From NCBI RefSeq assembly GCF_000159315.1, contig NZ_GG669992.1, positions 64,160 to 110,501 on the forward strand: a stretch of 46,342 nt of DNA, in the 5' to 3' direction. The notes below the pieces were generated by a model. It was not told where the DNA came from. It saw nothing but the letters and a program-made list of their open reading frames with translations, and searched no databases. Origin of the DNA: Lentilactobacillus hilgardii DSM 20176 = ATCC 8290 (GTDB lineage: Bacteria; Bacillota; Bacilli; Lactobacillales; Lactobacillaceae). Shown here one piece after another: positions 42,261 to 46,342 of the stretch. The position numbers and the translations under genes were made by a program. Numbering within the stretch: position 1 is the first letter of the stretch; each line of letters starts with the position of its first letter.

Positions 42261-43148
42261 TCAGCTAATCCACTTAGAAACACTTGGCCAACTGCTTGAA
42301 TTAATAATTACTCTTGGCGTTTGTTTTAAGTCACTGTGATCAGTCACAATACCATTGTTTAACGTCAAAATAGCTTTTAAACCGGGACGGTCGGCGAGAA
42401 ACTTTTGAATTTGCGGTGTCCCACTACCATATGGATATGTGAAGATCGGCGATTGATAACCAACTTTTTGTTTGAGGACAGTTTGACTAACGGCGTAGTC
42501 CCGCTTAAATCGAACAAAGTTACTTGGGATATTGAATACAGGTGTGCCATGGTCAACCAGATAATGCATTCGATTTGTATGAACGGCGAACGTCACCAAT
42601 TTTCCAGCGCGTTTCCTCATTCTTAAAATGGCCGGCCAGGTTGCCAGCTTGGTACCAGATTTATACCAACCGGTATTTCCCGTAATAATGGAATCCGTAA
42701 AGGGATAGTGGTGCTTCTGCAAAACCGGAAACGCATTGTCAATCATCGTACGGTCAATATCATCAAACGTCAAAACAACGTATTTCCCGTGAATTGGCTG
42801 ATGCGTATCCATTATTTTAATTAATTTTGGTAATGAAATGACTTTAATATGGTTCACCTGCAGCGCATTCATTTGGCGTTTAAATGCCGGCAGATTAACA
42901 TTAAAATCATGGAACTGGCTGTTAGGCGAGACGTTCTCATCAAATTTAACCATATCATTATTGTTTAATACCCGGTGGTAGCAAAAAACCATCACACCGT
43001 TTTTAATGTGCTGATCCCGAGCAGAAATGGCATAACTCGGTCGATTTCCCAATTCGTATTTGATATTGTGATGAACGCTGATCGCCAAGGCAATTAGGAA
43101 AAGGACAATAACGCTGCTTAAAATAATTTTACGGGTTGTTTTATTCAC
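42261..43148 (-). CDS. icaB: Poly-N-acetylglucosamine N-deacetylase, IcaB/PgaB type
   Basis: Removes acetyl groups from part of the PNAG chain, making it cationic and surface-retained. The 295 aa protein has one N-terminal TM (about 8-24) as anchor, then a NodB-type polysaccharide deacetylase fold: VMVFCYHRV (54-60), LTFDDID (126-132, catalytic base and metal Asp), TFAVHTNRMH with metal His190/His195, and TYPYG (238-241). There is no C-terminal glycoside hydrolase domain, so it resembles IcaB rather than the two-domain PgaB of Gram-negatives. The start is GTG 43148, overlapping the end of the PgaD-like gene by 8 bp. Last gene of the operon. Confidence 0.88.
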   Translation of the reverse strand: MNKTTRKIILSSVIVLFLIALAISVHHNIKYELGNRPSYAISARDQHIKNGVMVFCYHRVLNNNDMVKFDENVSPNSQFHDFNVNLPAFKRQMNALQVNHIKVISLPKLIKIMDTHQPIHGKYVVLTFDDIDRTMIDNAFPVLQKHHYPFTDSIITGNTGWYKSGTKLATWPAILRMRKRAGKLVTFAVHTNRMHYLVDHGTPVFNIPSNFVRFKRDYAVSQTVLKQKVGYQSPIFTYPYGSGTPQIQKFLADRPGLKAILTLNNGIVTDHSDLKQTPRVIINSSSWPSVSKWIS

Positions 43149-43446
43149 GATTTTTCGCCTGCCGTTTCAGTTTTCTAATTCGCAGCCATCCAAAAATAAT
43201 CATCAGACTGGCAATCACCACAACCAGCAACGCAAATATGGCATATGAACGAAACGATAAATTTAAAACCAGATAATCCGAAACCAGCGCGTCTGAATAG
43301 ATATTTAAAAGAAAACAAATATTGATATACACAATATATCCAGTACCCATCCAAAGGCCAATTAAAATAATGGCTCTTCGAAGCATCGTTAACAGCGATG
43401 ACCTTTTTCGAATAATCAACTTAGAAGGTTGTCTTTTCTTCATCAT
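43141..43446 (-). CDS. pgaD: PgaD/IcaD-like synthase partner
   Basis: A 101 aa basic protein with two TM helices (about 24-46 and 66-88), RRAIILIGLWMGTGYIVYI and YAIFALLVVVIASLMIIFGWL, and a charged tail. Size, topology and position behind the PNAG synthase fit the small partner PgaD/IcaD needed for polymerisation. The sequence itself is weakly conserved, so the name rests on context. The ATG overlaps the synthase stop (TGATG), and its own end overlaps the deacetylase start, so all three are translationally coupled. Confidence 0.75.
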   Translation of the reverse strand: MMKKRQPSKLIIRKRSSLLTMLRRAIILIGLWMGTGYIVYINICFLLNIYSDALVSDYLVLNLSFRSYAIFALLVVVIASLMIIFGWLRIRKLKRQAKNRE

Positions 43447-44660
43447 CAAAGCCCCCGATCCGGACTACGCCAGCTGCCAACATGCTTGGGGTCCAAAAAG
43501 AACGACCCAAGTGCCGTCAAACAACTAATTAAATTAATGAACCAGTAGAAAACAACGTATAGCGGCAATAACAGCAAATCCTGCCAACTGATGAAATCCG
43601 ATTTTTTGGAATCAGTGTATCCAATAATAAATTGCACCAAACTGATTAATAATAACAGAAATAGAATAACACCATCCATAATCAGATCACCGGTAAACGC
43701 GACCATCATCAGGTAAAAGAGGGTTACAAAGGCACAGCTGATTGCCCACAAATCGCTTAAAATCATATCCAGCAATAACCACTGCTCGCTTAAACGGCCT
43801 GTGACCAGCATTCCCCGATTTCTAAACAACACTTCAAAACCACCGCGTGCCCAGCGCCGTCTCTGATGAATCAAATCTTTAATATGTTCCGGCACTAAAA
43901 TCCACGCAACCGACTGTGGGCAATAAACGACCTGCCATTGATGATGGTATAGACGCCACGTCACGTCAATGTCTTCGGTAATCGCATCGGTATTCCACCA
44001 CCCAACATCGGCTAACGCTTCTTTTCGATAGGCAACCACTACTCCAGAAACAGTGGTGATATGCCCGGTCACGAACGCCTGACCACGCTTAATAATATCA
44101 ATAACACCCACGTATTCCAATAATTCGAGCCGACCCAGGATACTGGTCCGATTTCTGACAATCGGTTTTCCACCAACGGCACCGACACGTGGATTGTTAT
44201 AGAATTGTGCAAGCATTGGCTCCAATACATGACGATCAACGTAGCAATCTGCATCCAGGCAAAGTAGAAATTTACCATGTGCAATTTGAGCGCCCTGATT
44301 AAGTGCGTTTGCTTTCCCTTTATTTGGTTGTACATCAACGATTTTAACTGGAAACTGCTGCTTGTATTTTTGAACTAAGCGACGCATAACCGAAAGCGTT
44401 GCATCCTGACTGCCGTCATTGATCAAAATCAACTCGATCTTTAAATACGCCATGTCAGCTACCGACGTCACAACGTTTTCCAACGTATCAGCTTCATTAT
44501 GAGCCGGAATCAGTACAGAAACTAAATCGGCAGGCTTGCCCTCATGCAGATTAATAAGTGGTACCTGCCGGCGCTGAATTGAAAAGAACACCGACCCAAT
44601 GATCCAAACCATTGATACGATGACCGGATACAAAATCACAAATGAACTAAGCGTACGCAT
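43446..44660 (-). CDS. pgaC: Poly-beta-1,6-N-acetylglucosamine synthase, PgaC/IcaA type
   Basis: Membrane processive GT2 enzyme polymerising UDP-GlcNAc. It has about 404 aa from ATG 44660 (SD AAGGGAAG). It has one N-terminal TM, then a GT-A domain: VLIPAHNEADTLENVV, the first Asp in LINDGSQD, DADCYVD (DxD), TEDIDVTWRL (TED base) and QRRRWARGG (the Q-x-x-R-W product-binding motif). Three or four C-terminal TM helices follow. These are the complete hallmarks of PgaC/IcaA; hyaluronan or cellulose synthases share the fold, but the neighbours (PgaD, deacetylase, dispersin-like hydrolase) fix the polymer as PNAG. Confidence 0.92.
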   Translation of the reverse strand: MRTLSSFVILYPVIVSMVWIIGSVFFSIQRRQVPLINLHEGKPADLVSVLIPAHNEADTLENVVTSVADMAYLKIELILINDGSQDATLSVMRRLVQKYKQQFPVKIVDVQPNKGKANALNQGAQIAHGKFLLCLDADCYVDRHVLEPMLAQFYNNPRVGAVGGKPIVRNRTSILGRLELLEYVGVIDIIKRGQAFVTGHITTVSGVVVAYRKEALADVGWWNTDAITEDIDVTWRLYHHQWQVVYCPQSVAWILVPEHIKDLIHQRRRWARGGFEVLFRNRGMLVTGRLSEQWLLLDMILSDLWAISCAFVTLFYLMMVAFTGDLIMDGVILFLLLLISLVQFIIGYTDSKKSDFISWQDLLLLPLYVVFYWFINLISCLTALGSFFLDPKHVGSWRSPDRGL

Positions 44661-44705
44661 AGTCTTCCCTTCCCCTCTAAGCACGATATTTCCCTCAAAT
44701 ATCGT

Positions 44706-45842
44706 TTATAATGACTTTCGTGTAAGCACCAGAAAGTTCTTAATGAAGCCTTTCCCTGCTTGATAAATTTGCTGATCAGACACGTTTCCGGCGGAATCAG
44801 CCCAGAAAGAAACACTGCTGCCAACAATTCCCTTAAGCGATTTTAAGTGAGTGGCATCATCATTGTGCCACAGTGTTGGTTTCCAATATCGCTTCATGTC
44901 GCTACTCATGTACGAAACATTGCTCTTTGAAAGATTCTTCTTGGAAATATTAAAATATAAGTAGTAATCGTTGTAGTTAAAGACTTTAAAGTGATGACGA
45001 ATCAAATTCGGCATCGAGGACCAGGCTTTTCTTCTGGCAGCACCCAATTTTCCGTATTGATCAGCGGTCCAATTCCAGTAAGTAACTTGAATATGATGAT
45101 TCAACGCAGTCAAACTGCTGTTTAGGAAACCGTCATTCCAAGCTTCCGGAATAAACCCAAGTTTTTGAATAGTTGCACTGGTCGCGTTTAGGTAGTTAAT
45201 GTATGCTGAATTCTTGGTTAATTTATCAGTAAATTCATCCCCGCCTAAGTGAAACCGGGCATCTTTTTGTCCCGCAAAATCCGCGGCAACTTCAGTATCA
45301 ACTTTTTCAACGAACTTAATGCTGGCTTTACTTAAATGTAATTCGTCACCATAACTGTTGGAATGCCAACTCAATGCTTTAACCAGCTTTGATTGACCGG
45401 CTGCCTTTAGTGTATTCACAAGACCGGTTACGTGAGCAGGTGTATCAATTTCCGGAATCAATGTGACGTTATATTTTTTGGCGTTATTAACCAAAAAGTG
45501 AATTTGCTGTCGACTGTAAAACGCCTGATGCGTTTTTTTATTTCGCCAAATACCGCCTTGTTCAACAGCCCGATCCCTCGTCTGACCGACAACCTGATTT
45601 TCAATGGCAAAATCCTTATCATCACTAAGATGAAGCTGAATAAATTGACCGTGGTTCGTACTAACCAACTTGATAAATTTAACTAACGTGGCCACCCGAT
45701 AATGATGCCGGGATACATCCAGTGTGACACCATTAAACCGGCCGTATTGGCTTTGAGTTGATTTTTGAACCGATTTTGTCGTTAAACTACACCCCATTAA
45801 CAAAATAACCAACGGCATCAATAACAACCAGCGTTTATGCAT
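44706..45842 (-). CDS. Dispersin-B-like GH20 hexosaminidase, lipoprotein
   Basis: A 378 aa GH20 enzyme that should cut beta-1,6-GlcNAc polymers. A lipobox LLMGC puts Cys18 as lipid anchor. The barrel follows dispersin B closely: NGVTLDVSRHHY (Arg45), QLHLSDDKDFAIEN, LIPEIDTPAH, the catalytic pair Asp202-Glu203 in HLGGDEF, EAWNDG (Trp235), TYWNW (Trp256), NYNDYYLY, and SFWADS (Trp347), where Asp349 takes the place of the substrate-contacting Glu in dispersin B (recalled as Glu332). First gene of the PNAG operon, 45 bp before pgaC. SD AGGGGGGAGA. It probably trims or releases PNAG outside the cell. Confidence 0.9.
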   Translation of the reverse strand: MHKRWLLLMPLVILLMGCSLTTKSVQKSTQSQYGRFNGVTLDVSRHHYRVATLVKFIKLVSTNHGQFIQLHLSDDKDFAIENQVVGQTRDRAVEQGGIWRNKKTHQAFYSRQQIHFLVNNAKKYNVTLIPEIDTPAHVTGLVNTLKAAGQSKLVKALSWHSNSYGDELHLSKASIKFVEKVDTEVAADFAGQKDARFHLGGDEFTDKLTKNSAYINYLNATSATIQKLGFIPEAWNDGFLNSSLTALNHHIQVTYWNWTADQYGKLGAARRKAWSSMPNLIRHHFKVFNYNDYYLYFNISKKNLSKSNVSYMSSDMKRYWKPTLWHNDDATHLKSLKGIVGSSVSFWADSAGNVSDQQIYQAGKGFIKNFLVLTRKSL

Positions 45843-45885
45843 ATGATCTCCCCCCCTAAAAACCTTTTTAACGTATGTAATAATC

Positions 45886-45900
45886 GACTTTTAAAGTCAA
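45886..45900 (-). promoter_or_regulatory. Operator-like palindrome at the PNAG operon promoter
   Basis: On the minus strand TTGACT (45900-45895) could be the -35. It overlaps GACTTTTAAAGTC (45886-45898), a perfect 13-bp odd palindrome. A fitting -10 is less clear (TACATA, 15-nt spacing, or CATACG, 17-nt spacing). It lies about 45-60 nt before the hydrolase start. Confidence 0.45.
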
Positions 45901-46096
45901 ATCTATACTAGCAAAGATACCTCAAAATGGTATTAACGTGACTTGTGAATGATGAATCGTTAACTATCTTTAAGAACTTGATTTCAAACCACCATTTTTA
46001 GCCGTAATGATGACCACCTCTGCCAAAAAATCGAGTTATAATGAAATAGCATTTATTTTCAGAAAAAAGCTATTTTGAAAACAAGGAAGTGATCCT

Positions 46097-46342
46097 GTGG
46101 CACTCGGTCAACTGACTAATCAAATTGTTCTGATGTTTGTTTTAATGCTGGTCGGCGTTTTGATTAACAAACTCGGCTTTATGCAGGCTCAAACATCAAA
46201 TGATCTGACTAATATTCTGCTTTACATCGTTTCACCCTGTTTAATCATCGGAGCTTTCGAACAACACTATTCCGCTAGTCGCATGCAGCAGTTAATGCTG
46301 GTTTGTGTTGGCATTTTTATCTTCTACATAATTGAAATTTTT
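46097..46342 (+). CDS. AEC-family permease, N-terminal part
   Basis: GTG 46097 with SD AAGGAAG gives 82 codons open to the window edge. The sequence has two or three TM helices, IVLMFVLMLVGVLINKLGF and LTNILLYIVSPCLIIGAF. The L-L-x-x-I-V-S-P-C-L-I pattern is the signature of the auxin efflux carrier (AEC) family. In lactobacilli members include malate and other organic acid carriers. Substrate not readable. It is divergent from the PNAG operon; TATAAT at 46037-46042 is a likely -10. Confidence 0.82.
   Translation, partial: MALGQLTNQIVLMFVLMLVGVLINKLGFMQAQTSNDLTNILLYIVSPCLIIGAFEQHYSASRMQQLMLVCVGIFIFYIIEIF

Noticed and set aside
1-46342. tRNA, rRNA, insertion sequence or integrase genes
   Set aside because: Looked for on both strands; no cloverleaf with a CCA end, rRNA motif, transposase motif or terminal inverted repeat with target duplication was found.

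Overview
The window looks like the chromosome of a low-to-moderate GC, heterofermentative member of the Lactobacillaceae. Evidence: a mannitol 2-dehydrogenase of the Leuconostoc/Lactobacillus type next to a ROK fructokinase and pgi, a GH65 maltose phosphorylase paired with an SLC45-like permease, PepC, an opp operon, a T-box, strong AGGAGG-type ribosome binding sites and many TTG/GTG starts. No rRNA, tRNA, CRISPR, transposase or prophage block was seen. Genus cannot be settled from sequence reading alone.

Layout. 1-200: start of a secreted repeat protein, running out of the window. 361-1083: rpiA. 1456-7277 (minus): oppD-oppF-oppB-oppC-oppA peptide importer, with oppC broken by one missing base. 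7700-8353: NAD(P)-binding reductase-like gene with a palindromic operator. 8521-12158 (minus): maltose permease plus maltose phosphorylase, under a promoter that overlaps a perfect LacI-type operator; a MalR-like LacI regulator sits at 20726-21682. 12609-17173 (plus): fructokinase, mannitol dehydrogenase, a small membrane protein (candidate fructose carrier), a VOC protein and pgi, together a fructose-to-mannitol / F6P-to-G6P module. 17249-19143: TMEM175-like channel, Rrf2 regulator and a divergent acyl-ACP thioesterase sharing overlapping promoters. 19194-24052: DHA2 exporter, LacI regulator, unknown lipoprotein, pepC. 24194-26161 (minus): vitamin B6 operon (kinase, DUF436, ECF S component). 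26396-30683: DUF1275 pseudogene, S66 peptidase, SH3-metallophosphoesterase, GNAT. 30800-32290: methionine T-box and a MetE-like (YxjG family) gene.

32380-34135 is a decaying two-component/ABC-2 locus: a response-regulator tail, a histidine kinase with a frameshifted C-terminus, and a permease carrying a frameshift and a stop codon. Next comes an MFS exporter (34520-35701) whose leader carries a 17-codon ORF with its own SD; the end of that ORF can form a 10-bp RNA stem with the exporter's SD. That is the layout of translation attenuation as seen in inducible antibiotic-resistance genes, and I consider it the most interesting unlisted signal here.

35870-42186 holds surface/envelope genes: a Lys/Ala-repeat secreted protein frameshifted in its signal peptide, two GT-C-like polytopic membrane proteins, small unknown proteins, and a secreted protein with two SH3-like repeats. 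42261-45842 (minus) is a compact poly-N-acetylglucosamine operon: a dispersin-B-like GH20 lipoprotein, PgaC/IcaA synthase, a PgaD-like partner and an IcaB/PgaB-type deacetylase. The window ends in an AEC-family permease.

Several gene breaks (oppC, DUF1275, ABC-2 permease, Lys/Ala protein) are single-base length changes, mostly in short homopolymers, so assembly error must be excluded before calling them true pseudogenes.
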